Source: UBA4742 sp963785815 (GTDB lineage Bacteria; Actinomycetota; Acidimicrobiia; Acidimicrobiales; Acidimicrobilacustridaceae). Taken from it: a DNA stretch of 64,000 nt. The stretch lies in the NCBI GenBank assembly GCA_963785815.1, contig CAWAWN010000001.1:496001-560000 (forward strand), in the 5' to 3' direction. This document shows, one piece after another, positions 1-8,979 of the stretch (position 1 is its first letter; each line of letters starts with the position of its first letter). The notes beneath the pieces are model-generated. The model saw nothing but the letters and a program-made list of their open reading frames with translations. It had not been told where the DNA came from and did no database searches. A program made the position numbers and the translations under genes.

Positions 1-1479
1 CTGCACCACCGACACCCCGCCACCCTCACCTTCTCGCCGGCCATCACCCCCCTGAGCCAGATCCAGGGCCAGCTCCTGGCCCGGCCGGCGGTGGCCGAGT
101 TCCAGGTCACGGTGCCGGCAGCCGACGCCGCCCTGCTGCCCAACTGGCGCCTGGCCGTGCTCGACCACTTCGACGGCTCGGTGTGGTCGTCGCCCGAGAC
201 CTACGAGCCGGCCGGCGGCACCCTGCCCGCAGCCGAAGGCACCGACGCCCCCTCCACCCAGGTCCCCGAACGCGTCGTGATCCAGCACCTGGGCGGGGTG
301 TGGCTGCCGACCGCGGGCCCGGCCACCACCACCTCGCTCGACCTGGTGGACGTGGGCACCTCCTCCGGCTCGCTGGCCCTGGCCGGTGGCGTCAGCCAAG
401 ACCTGTCGTACCAGGTCGAGGCCACCGTGGCCCAGATCTCGCCGGCCGCCCTGGCCAGCGCCACCCCCCAGGGCGGCGGGGACGACGTCGCCCTGCCCGA
501 CACGGCCGTCTCGGACCTCGGCGTGATCCGCCGCTACGCCACCGCCATCACCCGCCAGGCCACCACCCCCGCGGCCAAGCTGGCTGCCCTCGAGGCCTAC
601 CTGCGCACCAACCGCTTCACCGACACGCCCGAGTCCGACTCGGGGCAGTCCTACGCCCGCGTCTCGGACTTCCTGCGCAAGCACCACACGGGCACGGCCG
701 AGCAGTTCGCCACCACCTTCGCCCTGCTGGCCCGGTCGCTGGGCTATCCCGCCCGGGTGGCGGTGGGCTTCCGACGGGGGACGGCGGTGGACGGCCGGTT
801 CTCGGTGACCTCGCTCGACGCCTACGCCTGGCCCGAGGTGCACTTCGCCGGATTGGGTTGGGTTCCCTACGACCCCACCCCGGATCCGTCGGGCGCACCC
901 GCCCCGGCGGCCACGCCGGCGCCGGGCACCAGCCCGGGTCCGGCCTCGGGGGCGGGCGACCAACTGGCGCCCAAGTCCGCGGGCAGCACCCCGGAGATCA
1001 CCACCGGCGCCTCACACGGGTCCGGGTTGGCCGACCTGGTGGTGTGGGGCACGGTCCTCGTGCTGTTGGCCCTGGTGCTGGTCAGCCCGCTGGCGGTCGT
1101 CGGGCTGAAGCGCCGCCGCACCCGTCGCCGACGTCGGGGACGGGACCCGGCCGCCCGCGTGGCCGGGGCGTGGCTCGAGGCCATCGACCAGGTCCGGGCC
1201 GCGCAGGTGCGGGTCGACGCCAGCCTGACCAACTCCGAGGTGGTGTCGACGGCTCGGGTGCACCTGGGGCCGGAGGTGGGCGAGTCCCTGGGGCGGCTGC
1301 GGACGCTGGTCAACCGGGCCGGCTTCGCACCCGCGCCCGTCGAGGCGCAGCAGGCGGCAGACGCCTGGGCCGCGGCCGACGAGGTCCGCGACCGCGTGCA
1401 GGGGCGGTTCCCGTGGTTCCGACGGGCCCTCATGGCCGTCGACCCCCGCCCGCTGGCGCCGTCGTGGATCGGCTCGTAG
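1..1479 (+). CDS. Transglutaminase-fold membrane protein, 5' end outside window, catalytic residues replaced
   Basis: The frame is open from base 1, so the gene begins left of the window. The visible part holds a transglutaminase-like core of the TgpA/DUF3488 type (roughly bases 520-890), then a Pro/Ala/Gly-rich linker, one transmembrane helix (about 1030-1100), an Arg-rich stop-transfer segment and a cytoplasmic DUF4129-like tail. In active family members the nucleophile sits in G-x-C-E-x-F-A. Here the motif reads GTAEQFA, with Ala encoded at 697-699. The catalytic His of the DAHAW-type motif is Tyr (DAYAW, codon 823-825). The Asp in YDPTP is kept. The protein is therefore probably a non-catalytic transglutaminase fold. 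Its last bases lie 9 bp from the end of the convergent oxygenase gene. Confidence 0.85.
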   Translation: MHHRHPATLTFSPAITPLSQIQGQLLARPAVAEFQVTVPAADAALLPNWRLAVLDHFDGSVWSSPETYEPAGGTLPAAEGTDAPSTQVPERVVIQHLGGVWLPTAGPATTTSLDLVDVGTSSGSLALAGGVSQDLSYQVEATVAQISPAALASATPQGGGDDVALPDTAVSDLGVIRRYATAITRQATTPAAKLAALEAYLRTNRFTDTPESDSGQSYARVSDFLRKHHTGTAEQFATTFALLARSLGYPARVAVGFRRGTAVDGRFSVTSLDAYAWPEVHFAGLGWVPYDPTPDPSGAPAPAATPAPGTSPGPASGAGDQLAPKSAGSTPEITTGASHGSGLADLVVWGTVLVLLALVLVSPLAVVGLKRRRTRRRRRGRDPAARVAGAWLEAIDQVRAAQVRVDASLTNSEVVSTARVHLGPEVGESLGRLRTLVNRAGFAPAPVEAQQAADAWAAADEVRDRVQGRFPWFRRALMAVDPRPLAPSWIGS

Positions 1480-1488
1480 CGCCGGGGG

Positions 1489-2541
1489 TCAGCCCTCGAG
1501 CGAGCGGGTCACGACGTCGAGGCGCTCGCCGACCGTGTCGTGGATGCCGGCCCGGGGCTCGGCGGAGCGGACGCGGGCGCTGAGGAGCTTGGCGGTGAGG
1601 TGCTCCCCGGCCCGCACGGGCGGGTAGCGAGGCGATTCGCCCTCGGCCAGGCAGGTGGGCAGGCAGGACACCCAGGCGTCGTAGTTGCCGTCGTGGAAGA
1701 AGGCGGCCGATCTGCGCCGGACGGGGGCGTCACCGGCGGGCGGCACCACCCGATGGACGGTGGAGCGCCAGCGGTCGTTGGTCCACTGCGCCAGCAGGTC
1801 GCCCAGGTTGACCAGGAAGTGGCCCGGCTCGGGCACCACCGCCGCGAACTCGCCGTCGGGGGCCACGATCTCCAGGCCCGGCACCCGGTCGCCGTAGAGC
1901 ACGGTCAGGATGCCGTAATCGGTGTGGGCCCCCATGCGCACCTGGCCGGGCTGGGTGTGGCCCCCGGGCGCGTGCACGTAGTTGTTGAGGCGCAGCGTGT
2001 TGGTCGAGTGGTCCGTCTTGTCCGCGAAGAAGGTCTCGGACATGCCCAGCGCCACCGCGAAGATCCGGGTCAGGCGCTGCGCCAGCGCGGCGACGGCCTC
2101 GAAGTACGCCACCAGGACCTGCCGCTCGGCCACCAGGTCCGGCGGCCACCGGTTGGGGGCGAAGACGCCCTCGATCTGCGCGGCGTGCACGGGGTCGTCG
2201 AGCGGGACGACGTCGGGTCCGATGTTGAACGCCTCGAACAGGTCGGGCGGCGAGTCCACCCCCAGGCTGTAGGTCAGCGACTCGGATCCGAACGGCGCGT
2301 ACCCCCGGTTGATGTGGGGTGGCGGGATCAGGCCCGCCTTCACCTCGGGGGGCAGCGCGAAGATGTGGTCGGCGGACTCCAACATGGCCTCGACCAGCGT
2401 GGCCGCCACCCCGTGGCCCGCGATCTGCAGGAAACCGACCGAGCGGCACCCCGCATCCACCTCGGCGGCGACGGCCGTCCGCCGGGCCTCGTCCCCGCCG
2501 TCCCACCCGCTGATGTCCACCACCGGGACCAGGTCGCCCAT
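1489..2541 (-). CDS. 2OG-Fe(II) oxygenase, isopenicillin N synthase-like
   Basis: This 350-aa protein has the usual length and layout of the IPNS-like dioxygenases. The N-terminal DIOX_N-type segment carries GFLQIAGHGV (residues 36-45). The catalytic jelly roll has the iron ligands His206 and Asp208 (GAHTDYG) and His263 (STVHRV), and the 2-oxoglutarate binding R-x-S at 276-278. All cofactor residues are present, so it should be an active Fe(II)/2-oxoglutarate enzyme. The substrate cannot be read from sequence, and no biosynthetic cluster surrounds it. The ATG start lies 65 bp from the divergently transcribed TSUP permease. Confidence 0.88.
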   Translation of the reverse strand: MGDLVPVVDISGWDGGDEARRTAVAAEVDAGCRSVGFLQIAGHGVAATLVEAMLESADHIFALPPEVKAGLIPPPHINRGYAPFGSESLTYSLGVDSPPDLFEAFNIGPDVVPLDDPVHAAQIEGVFAPNRWPPDLVAERQVLVAYFEAVAALAQRLTRIFAVALGMSETFFADKTDHSTNTLRLNNYVHAPGGHTQPGQVRMGAHTDYGILTVLYGDRVPGLEIVAPDGEFAAVVPEPGHFLVNLGDLLAQWTNDRWRSTVHRVVPPAGDAPVRRRSAAFFHDGNYDAWVSCLPTCLAEGESPRYPPVRAGEHLTAKLLSARVRSAEPRAGIHDTVGERLDVVTRSLEG

Positions 2542-2606
2542 GGCCAGAGTGTAGGGAGACCGGAAACCCGGACGGCGCCCGCAGCCACATGCGATAGACC
2601 CACCCG

Positions 2607-3323
2607 ATGACCCCCCTGGCGCTGGGCACGGCCACGCTCGCCATCTTCGCCGGCGCCCTGGTGCAGGGGTCGATCGGCTTCGGGCTCAACCTGCTGGCGG
2701 CGCCCATCCTGGTGCTGATCGATCCGCACTACGTGCCGGTGCCGGTGATCGTGGTCAGCCTCGGGCTCAACCTGCTGCTGTGCGCCCGCAACCGAGGCGA
2801 ACGACCCTGGCACGACATGCGCTGGCCCATGGTCGGCGCGCTGCCGGCGATGGCGGTCGGGGCGGCCGCGGTGGCCATCGTCGACCAGCGGCTGCTGGAG
2901 GTCGGCTTCGGCCTGCTGGTGTTGGCCGGGGTGGCCCTCAGCGTGTCGGGACGCCATCCCCGCCACACCCCGCGCAACCTGACCCTGGCCGGCACCGCCT
3001 CCGGGTTCATGGGCACCACCACCGGGGTGGGCGGGCCACCCATGGCGCTGGTGTTCCAGCACGCCGAGGGCACCGCCCTGCGGGCCGGCCTGGTGCGCTT
3101 CTTCCTGTTCACCTCCTTCGTGTCGCTGGTGCTGCTCGGCGCGTTCGGCGAGATCCACGGCCGCGACCTGCGCCTGGCCGCCACCCTGGTGCCGGGCACG
3201 GCTGCCGGGTTCCTGCTCGCCCCCCACCTGAGCCGCGTGCTCGACCGTGGCTACGTCCGCCACGCCGTGCTGGTCGTGTCGGCCGTGTCCGCCACCGTGG
3301 TGCTGGTGCGGGGCCTCGCCTAG
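2607..3323 (+). CDS. TSUP (TauE/SafE) family permease
   Basis: This 238-aa hydrophobic protein has two similar halves of about four membrane helices. Each half begins with a glycine-rich motif: GALVQGSIGFGLN near the N-terminus and the TTTGVGGPPMAL repeat near the middle. This internal pseudo-symmetry is typical of the TauE/SafE (TSUP) exporters of sulfite, sulfoacetate and other organosulfur anions. The substrate is unknown. It starts with ATG, and the next gene starts 9 bp after its TAG, so the two are probably cotranscribed. Confidence 0.88.
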   Translation: MTPLALGTATLAIFAGALVQGSIGFGLNLLAAPILVLIDPHYVPVPVIVVSLGLNLLLCARNRGERPWHDMRWPMVGALPAMAVGAAAVAIVDQRLLEVGFGLLVLAGVALSVSGRHPRHTPRNLTLAGTASGFMGTTTGVGGPPMALVFQHAEGTALRAGLVRFFLFTSFVSLVLLGAFGEIHGRDLRLAATLVPGTAAGFLLAPHLSRVLDRGYVRHAVLVVSAVSATVVLVRGLA

Positions 3324-3332
3324 GGTGCGCCG

Positions 3333-4127
3333 GTGCCCGAACCGGAGTCGCTCGCCCTGCACCAGGTGTCGGTGCGACGCGACGACCGGCTCATCCTCGA
3401 CGACATCACCTGGACGGTGCAGCCCGACCAGCGCTGGGTGGTCATGGGCCGCAACGGCTCGGGCAAGACCACCCTGGTGCGCCTGGCCTCGCTCTACCTG
3501 CACCCGTCGTCGGGCACCGTCCGCGTGCTGGGCCAGACGCTGGGCCGCGCCGACGTGCGCCAGCTGCGCACCCGCATCGGCGTGTCCAGCGCCGCCCTGG
3601 CCGGCCAGCTCCGGCCCCAGCTGACCCCGGTCGAGATCGTGATGACCGCCGTCCACGCCGCCCTCGAGCCCTGGTGGCACACCTACACCGACGCCGAGCG
3701 GGACCGAGCCCGCACCCTGCTGGGCGAGCTCGGCTGCGGACCGCTGGCCGACCAGCCCTTCGGGCTGCTCTCCTCCGGCGAGCGCCAGCGGGTGCTGCTG
3801 GCTCGCACCCTGATGACGGCCCCCGGGCTCCTGCTGCTGGACGAGCCGGCCGCCGGACTGGATCTGGGCGGCCGCGAGGAGCTGCTCGGGTCCCTCGATG
3901 CCATGGCCGCCGACGTCCGCACACCCGGCACCGTGCTGGTCACCCACCACGTGGAGGAGATCCCCGGCCGCTTCACCCACGCCCTGCTGCTGGCCGACGG
4001 CCGGGTGGTGGACGCCGGGCCGATCGAGGAGGTCCTGACCGAGTCCGCCCTGTCGGACTGCTTCGGGCTGGCCCTGCGCCTCGATGTCAGGCAGGGGCGC
4101 TGGTCGGCCCAGGCCGCGGATCGCTGA
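3333..4127 (+). CDS. ABC transporter ATP-binding protein
   Basis: This is a 264-aa single nucleotide-binding domain. The Walker A motif is GRNGSGKTT (about 39-47), the signature is LSSGERQ (146-152) and Walker B is LLLLDEP (166-172), followed by a His switch in VTHHVEE. The family resembles the molybdate/iron-type ATPases of the ModF/YlmA group. No permease adjoins it except the upstream TSUP gene, which is not a normal ABC partner, so its role may be soluble. The start is GTG. Its 3' end overlaps the convergent SRPBCC gene by 41 bp. Confidence 0.87.
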   Translation: MPEPESLALHQVSVRRDDRLILDDITWTVQPDQRWVVMGRNGSGKTTLVRLASLYLHPSSGTVRVLGQTLGRADVRQLRTRIGVSSAALAGQLRPQLTPVEIVMTAVHAALEPWWHTYTDAERDRARTLLGELGCGPLADQPFGLLSSGERQRVLLARTLMTAPGLLLLDEPAAGLDLGGREELLGSLDAMAADVRTPGTVLVTHHVEEIPGRFTHALLLADGRVVDAGPIEEVLTESALSDCFGLALRLDVRQGRWSAQAADR

Positions 4128-4560
4128 GCTGGGCCAGCAGCACCGGTTTCGACCGCTCGATGGCCTGGCCCAGCAGCCGCTCGAGGACGCCGTCGCCGAA
4201 CCCCCCGCCGTAGTGCAGGCGCATGACCAGCCGACTGCCCGACTCGGTGGGCTCGACGCGGCCGTCGAGCACCCACGGGCTGTGGTCGCGCCCGTCGTGC
4301 TCGCGCCGCTCGAAGCGCACCACGTGGGGGGCCTCGCAGCTGGTGCGCACCATCCGCAGCCGCTTGGACCGGGCCAGCGGCCCCAGCCGGCCGCGCAGGT
4401 CGACCACCCAGGCGGCGTCACCGTCGTCGCCGGGGTCGGCCGGCACCGGTTCGGCCCGCTCCACGATCTCCAGCCAGCCGGGGTAGTCGGCCAGGTCGTC
4501 GATGTGGTCGAACAGCCGCGCCGGCGGGCAGGGGGCGTCGAGGTCGACGGACAGGTCCAC
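4087..4560 (-). CDS. SRPBCC (START-like) family protein
   Basis: This is a 157-aa protein with the usual SRPBCC opening, a short beta strand followed by PPARLFDHIDDLADYPGW, then alternating strands and a long C-terminal helix (FGDGVLERLLGQAIERSKPV). The fold makes a hydrophobic cavity for a lipid or polyketide-like ligand. Members range from coenzyme Q-binding proteins to cyclases, and the ligand cannot be told here. It lies 15 bp downstream of the M23 peptidase on the same strand, so both may share a transcript. It overlaps the ABC ATPase tail to tail. Confidence 0.82.
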   Translation of the reverse strand: MDLSVDLDAPCPPARLFDHIDDLADYPGWLEIVERAEPVPADPGDDGDAAWVVDLRGRLGPLARSKRLRMVRTSCEAPHVVRFERREHDGRDHSPWVLDGRVEPTESGSRLVMRLHYGGGFGDGVLERLLGQAIERSKPVLLAQLSDPRPGPTSAPA

Positions 4561-4575
4561 GCGGCAGAGCTTGCC

Positions 4576-6033
4576 TCAGTCAGGCGGGTAGAGCGAGATG
4601 GGGGTGCCCACGCCGATCGGGCTCCCGTCGGGGGCGCGGGGGAAGCCGCCGGGCGTGCCGGGGTCGACGTCGGTGGGCGGGTCGGCCGGGTCGCCGGGCG
4701 GCAGCCCGAGGGCGGCCTGACGGGCCGACCAGGCCGCCTGGAGCAGGCCGTGGGCGTCGAGCACCTGGCCGCCGGGGTCGTGGATCTCGAAGTGCACGTG
4801 GGGGGCCTGGGCGTCACCCGTGCTGCCCACGAAGCCGATGACCTGGCCGGCGGTGACCGTGTCGCCCTGGGCCAGGCCGGGCACGAAGGCGCTCAGGTGG
4901 GCGTAGTAGTAGGAGTAGCCGCTGGTGCCCTTGAGGAACAGCGACAGCCCACCCAGGGGATCCGATCCGCCGTAGGAGGTGAGCACCCCGTCCTCGACGG
5001 CCACCAGCGGCGTGCCGGTGGCGGCCATCACGTCGCACCCCTCGTGCCAGTGCGACTCGCTGGTGCCCGACAGGCGGGCGTCGCCGAAGGAGTCGTCGAA
5101 CCGGGTCGGGCCGGCCACCGGGAAGATGAAGCCGGGCACCCAGACGTGGCTGGCGTCCCCGAACGCCTCGAGCTGCCACTGGGCGGCCAGGTCGACCTGG
5201 GTGGCGGTCGCCACGGTGGTCTGGGCCGTGCTCAGGTCCTCGGTGATGTGCAGGCCCTGGTCGAGCCGGGCCCGCAGGGGTCCGCTCAGCCCGGCCCGGT
5301 CCGACGTGTAGGCCTTGCTCTGCACCTCGAGCTGCTCGAGGACCGAGTCGAGCAGCTCCATGCCGGTGGCCACCTCCGACGGGCTGGCCGAGCCCAGCAG
5401 GTCGATCGAGGCCCCGGCCCCGCCCTGCACGTAGGCGGCCACCGCCTGGTCGATGAGCAGCTGGCGCGCCCGCAGCACCCGCTCGAACTTGGTCCGGTCG
5501 GCGCCCGACAGCCCGCGGGTCTGGGCCTCGAAGCCCGTCAGGGCCTGCTGGGCCCGGGCCTGGTCGGCCTCGGCCCGGGCCAGGGCGGCGTCGGCCTGGG
5601 CCTTCTGGGCCTTGGCCTGGGCGACGGCCTCGGGCAGCGCCACCTTGGAGGCCGGGTTGAACGGCGCCTGGGGTCCGAAGGCGCTGCCCACGTCGGTCTC
5701 GCTGCCGTCCCCGGCGGGCAGGGTGGTGGACGAGGTGGCATCGGGCGACGAGGTGGTCGAGGACCCGGTGTCGGTCGAGTCGGTGGTGCCGGTGGTGTCG
5801 GTGGTCGACGAGCTGTCGGATCCGGTGGTGCTGGTCGACCCGAAGGTGGTCGTGGTGTCCAGCGTGGTCGGGTCACCCGACGTGGTGGTCTCGTCGGCGC
5901 CGGCCCGGCGCCCCACCACCCCCGCCGAGGCCAGGGCCGCCACCGTCGCGGCCACCAGCACCGCGGCCACCAGGAGCGCCACCGCCGCGGCCCGCCGGCG
6001 TGGCCGGGAGTCGGGGGCAGGGCTCCGCGTCAC
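4576..6033 (-). CDS. M23 (LytM-type) peptidase, membrane-anchored or secreted
   Basis: This 485-aa protein starts with GTG. Residues 15-40 form an N-terminal signal or anchor helix, then comes a Ser/Thr-rich spacer (48-105). A helical, probably coiled-coil region follows (about 133-285), and a C-terminal M23 domain (about 300-425). The zinc ligands are present: H330 and D334 in HEGCD, and H412/H414 in PHVHFE. It should therefore be an active peptidoglycan endopeptidase, or an activator of amidases like EnvC/RipA-type proteins, where the coiled coil is regulatory. The C-terminal tail is Pro/Asp-rich. It is divergent from the PqqD-HprK gene with only 27 bp between the starts. Confidence 0.88.
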   Translation of the reverse strand: MTRSPAPDSRPRRRAAAVALLVAAVLVAATVAALASAGVVGRRAGADETTTSGDPTTLDTTTTFGSTSTTGSDSSSTTDTTGTTDSTDTGSSTTSSPDATSSTTLPAGDGSETDVGSAFGPQAPFNPASKVALPEAVAQAKAQKAQADAALARAEADQARAQQALTGFEAQTRGLSGADRTKFERVLRARQLLIDQAVAAYVQGGAGASIDLLGSASPSEVATGMELLDSVLEQLEVQSKAYTSDRAGLSGPLRARLDQGLHITEDLSTAQTTVATATQVDLAAQWQLEAFGDASHVWVPGFIFPVAGPTRFDDSFGDARLSGTSESHWHEGCDVMAATGTPLVAVEDGVLTSYGGSDPLGGLSLFLKGTSGYSYYYAHLSAFVPGLAQGDTVTAGQVIGFVGSTGDAQAPHVHFEIHDPGGQVLDAHGLLQAAWSARQAALGLPPGDPADPPTDVDPGTPGGFPRAPDGSPIGVGTPISLYPPD

Positions 6034-6060
6034 GGTCCCGTACCGTACGCTCCAGGCCCG

Positions 6061-7392
6061 ATGGGCGCCCCTTCACCTCCCCCTGACGACGTGTCGGTGG
6101 CGCCCGGCCGCATGCCCCGGCGGCGAGGCGAGCTGCTGGCGGTCGACCTGGGCGACGAGCAGGTGGTCTACGACCCCCGACACCGGCACAGTTCGCGACT
6201 CAACCGCACCGCCGGCCTCGTGCTCGACCGCTGCGACGGGCGCACGCCCATCGCCGAGGTGGTCGACGAGCTGGCGCGGGCCTTCGCCGTGGACCCCGAG
6301 CAGGTGGCCGGCCAGGTGGGGCGCGTCCTGGACGCGTTCGGCCGCGACCGCCTGGTCGAGGGGCTCCGCGGCGACACCCAGGCCCTGGCCGACGAGCTGG
6401 GGCAGGCCTGGGGGACCCCGGCGACGTCGCTCCCCCCGCCCGCCGGCTCCCGCCCCGCCCCGCCGGGCGCCGGGGACGACCGCGGCGCCGCCCTGGACGA
6501 CGGGGACGGCACCGCGGGCGGGGGCACGGGTGAGCCGGGCCTCGGCTGGCGGCGGGTGCTCGACCTGGCCGTCCGCTTCACCAGCCCCGACGCCGATCTG
6601 GCCGACGAGCTGGGGCGGGTGTTCGGCTCGCTGCCGGACGAGCCCGGTGGCGACGGTCGGCCAGCCGAGCGGCAGCGCCGCTACCGGCTGCGTCGCGCCG
6701 ACGAGGTCGTCGAGGTCTGGCTGGGACCGCACCTGGCCGGCCAGGCCACCTCCCGCGGTGCCGCCCTGTCGTTCACCCAGTGGCATCTGAACCGCGAGGC
6801 GGTGGCCGGCGCCGCCGGCCGGGTGCTGCTCCACGCCGGCGCGGTGCGCCACCCCCGGGGCCTGGTGCTGCTGCCGGGCGAGACCAACGCCGGCAAGTCC
6901 ACCCTGGTGGCCGGGCTGGTGCGCGCCGGCTGGGGCTACGTCACCGACGAGCTGGTCGGGCTCGGCCCCGCCGTCGCCGGGGCCCCCACCCAGGCCACCG
7001 GCTACCGCAAGGCCATCAGCCTGGATCCCGGCTCCTGGGACCTGTTCGGCGACGTGGCCCCACCCGACGCCGACCAGGCCCGCGAGTGGCTGGTCGAGCC
7101 GTCCGCGCTGCACCCCGACGCCCTGCGCGAGGGCGAGACCGGCTCCATCACGTTGGTGGTGTTCCCCCGGTTCGAGGCCGAGGCCGAAACCTCGACCGAG
7201 TCGCTGTCGCCCGCCCGGGCCCTGGTGGAGCTGATCCGCCACGATCCGGCGGCCGAGCCGCTGGACGCGACCGGGCTCGACGCCCTGGCCGCGCTGGCTC
7301 GCCGCACGCCCTGCTATCGCCTGACCACCGGCGCCCTCGACCTGACGATTCGTCGGGTCGAGGCCCTGGCTCGCGCCGCAGCCCCGACGTAG
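6061..7392 (+). CDS. PqqD-like domain fused to HPr-kinase-like P-loop domain
   Basis: This 443-aa protein has three visible parts. Residues 20-105 look like a PqqD-type winged helix (SRLNRTAGLVLDRCDGRTPIA). A low-complexity Pro/Gly linker covers about 120-165. Residues 265-440 resemble HprK: HAGAVRH followed by the Walker A variant PGETNAGKST (272-281) and, further on, VTDELVG, matching the catalytic DE/D region. PqqD-like domains bind peptide substrates in RiPP pathways, and HprK-like proteins phosphorylate proteins or peptides on serine. No precursor peptide or radical SAM gene is visible nearby, so the target is unknown. The ATG at 6061 was chosen; an ATG at 6112 is an alternative. Confidence 0.8.
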   Translation: MGAPSPPPDDVSVAPGRMPRRRGELLAVDLGDEQVVYDPRHRHSSRLNRTAGLVLDRCDGRTPIAEVVDELARAFAVDPEQVAGQVGRVLDAFGRDRLVEGLRGDTQALADELGQAWGTPATSLPPPAGSRPAPPGAGDDRGAALDDGDGTAGGGTGEPGLGWRRVLDLAVRFTSPDADLADELGRVFGSLPDEPGGDGRPAERQRRYRLRRADEVVEVWLGPHLAGQATSRGAALSFTQWHLNREAVAGAAGRVLLHAGAVRHPRGLVLLPGETNAGKSTLVAGLVRAGWGYVTDELVGLGPAVAGAPTQATGYRKAISLDPGSWDLFGDVAPPDADQAREWLVEPSALHPDALREGETGSITLVVFPRFEAEAETSTESLSPARALVELIRHDPAAEPLDATGLDALAALARRTPCYRLTTGALDLTIRRVEALARAAAPT

Positions 7393-7405
7393 GACCCCGG
7401 ACCGC

Positions 7406-7873
7406 TCACGGTGCGATGGGACAGCTGAACAGCGGCCCGGACTCGCCGCCGCCCTCCAGCGCCACGAGGTGGCCGTCGACGTCGAGGTCCGCGGTGTCGG
7501 TCGTGTCGGTCGGCCCGACGGGCGCGCCGCTCGTCGGCGGGCGCCGGATGATGAGCGTGCCCCCGGTCCCCGACCCCAGCGCGACCGGTGGCGAGCCGTC
7601 GACCCACCAGACGTGTCCGCCGTAGCGGATCTGGTAGAGCACCACCGAACCCGACCCACAAGGGTGGTCGACCTGCACGGTCACGCGATGACGGCTCCCG
7701 ACGGCCAGGTCGGGACCGACCAACCACGTCTGGACCACCACCACCCCCACGGCCACCACCAGCACGACGGCCGCGGCCACCATGACCAGCACGACCCGGC
7801 GTCGTTGCCGACGCAGCCGCGTGCGGGTGTCGGCGGCCAGCTCCGATGGCTCGAGCGGCTCCGCCGCGGTCAT
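7406..7873 (-). CDS. Small membrane-anchored protein, function unknown
   Basis: This is a 155-aa protein. A basic N-terminus (RTRLRRQRRR) precedes one strongly hydrophobic helix (about 28-52), and the rest is predicted to be outside the membrane. No family was recognised. A start further upstream is open, but the ATG at 7873 is preferred because the added sequence overlaps the ThiQ-like gene and has no coding character. It lies 37 bp downstream of that gene on the same strand, so it may be the last gene of the thiamine operon. There is no other evidence for a thiamine role. Confidence 0.65.
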   Translation of the reverse strand: MTAAEPLEPSELAADTRTRLRRQRRRVVLVMVAAAVVLVVAVGVVVVQTWLVGPDLAVGSRHRVTVQVDHPCGSGSVVLYQIRYGGHVWWVDGSPPVALGSGTGGTLIIRRPPTSGAPVGPTDTTDTADLDVDGHLVALEGGGESGPLFSCPIAP

Positions 7874-7910
7874 GGCCCGAGGGTACCCCCACGCCGATGG
7901 GTGGTCCGAG

Positions 7911-8939
7911 TCACCCGATGGCGCGGACGCCCGCCGGATCGATCCCCACACCCACCGAGGCACCGACCAGGGGACGATCAGCGCCGGGAACCCGGGCCTC
8001 GAGCCGAGCACCCGACCACAGCGCCAGCCAGATCTGGGTGTGGTCACCGCGGAAGGCCACCGCCTCCACCGTCGCGTCGAGGGCGTGCGGCCCGGGGCCG
8101 GCCACCACGGCCACCGCCTCGGGTCGGATGAGGACCTCGACTGCGGACCCGTCCGGCCCCGCCGGCTCGCCGAGCGCCAGCACGGTCCAACCCAGATCGG
8201 CCGCGCCAGCGCGCCACTCGGCGTCGAACACGTTGCTGAGCCCCAGGAACCGGGCCACGAAGGGACTGGCCGGAGCGGCCCACACCTGCTCGGGCGGGCC
8301 GGCCTGCACCACCCGGCCCCCGTCCATCACCACCACCCGGTCGGCCAGGGCCAGGGCCTCGGACTGGTCGTGGGTGACGTAGACCACCCCGATGGCCAGC
8401 TCGGCGAACAGCTCGGACAGCTCCAGCACCAGCCGGTCGCGCAGCGTCCGATCGAGCGCGCCCAGGGGCTCGTCGAGCATCAGCAAGGCCGGGGAGGGGG
8501 CCAGGGCCCGCGCCAGGGCCACCCGCTGGCGCTCCCCGCCCGACAGCGTCCCCACGGCCCGGTCACCGAGGCCGGCCAGGCCGACCAGTCCCAGGACCTC
8601 GGCCACCCGCGCCTGGCGCGCCGACGGCTTGTCGCCGCGCATGCGCAGCCCGAAGGCCACGTTGCCGGCCACGTCACGGTGGGGGAACAGGGCGTAGTCC
8701 TGGAACATCAGACCGATCCCCCGCTGGTGGGTCGGGACGGCAGCCAGGTCCCGCCCGTCGAGCACGACGCGCCCGGCGTCGGGTCGGGTCAGGCCGGCCA
8801 CCACCCGCAGCAGGCTGGTCTTGCCGCAGCCGCTGGGTCCGAGCAGGGCCACGATCTCCCCGTCGCCCACCTCGAGGCTCAGCCCGGCCAGCGCCGCCTG
8901 ATCGCCGAAGGCCAGCTCCAGGCCCTCGACGCTCAGCAC
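7911..8939 (-). CDS. Thiamine-type ABC importer, ATP-binding protein (ThiQ-like)
   Basis: This 342-aa ATPase carries Walker A GPSGCGKTS (34-42), Q-loop FQDYALFPH (79-87), signature LSGGERQRV (132-140), Walker B LLMLDEP (152-158) and the switch VTHDQ (188-192). The extra C-terminal part (about 265-342) looks like a TOBE domain, as in CUT1/ferric/polyamine ATPases. By itself the sequence would fit iron, polyamine or thiamine. The assignment to thiamine rests on the operon: a TPP riboswitch and thiamine pyrophosphokinase upstream, with ThiB- and ThiP-like genes directly before it. The start is GTG. Confidence 0.82.
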   Translation of the reverse strand: MLSVEGLELAFGDQAALAGLSLEVGDGEIVALLGPSGCGKTSLLRVVAGLTRPDAGRVVLDGRDLAAVPTHQRGIGLMFQDYALFPHRDVAGNVAFGLRMRGDKPSARQARVAEVLGLVGLAGLGDRAVGTLSGGERQRVALARALAPSPALLMLDEPLGALDRTLRDRLVLELSELFAELAIGVVYVTHDQSEALALADRVVVMDGGRVVQAGPPEQVWAAPASPFVARFLGLSNVFDAEWRAGAADLGWTVLALGEPAGPDGSAVEVLIRPEAVAVVAGPGPHALDATVEAVAFRGDHTQIWLALWSGARLEARVPGADRPLVGASVGVGIDPAGVRAIG

Positions 8940-8979
8940 GACGTTTCGGCGCGGGGGCCGGCCCCGATCGGTCCCATGG

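Noticed and set aside
4084..6060. Long plus-strand frame running into the PqqD-HprK gene
   Set aside because: It is antisense to the M23 peptidase and SRPBCC genes and is Gly/Arg/His-rich without domains. Only the part from 6061 is coding.
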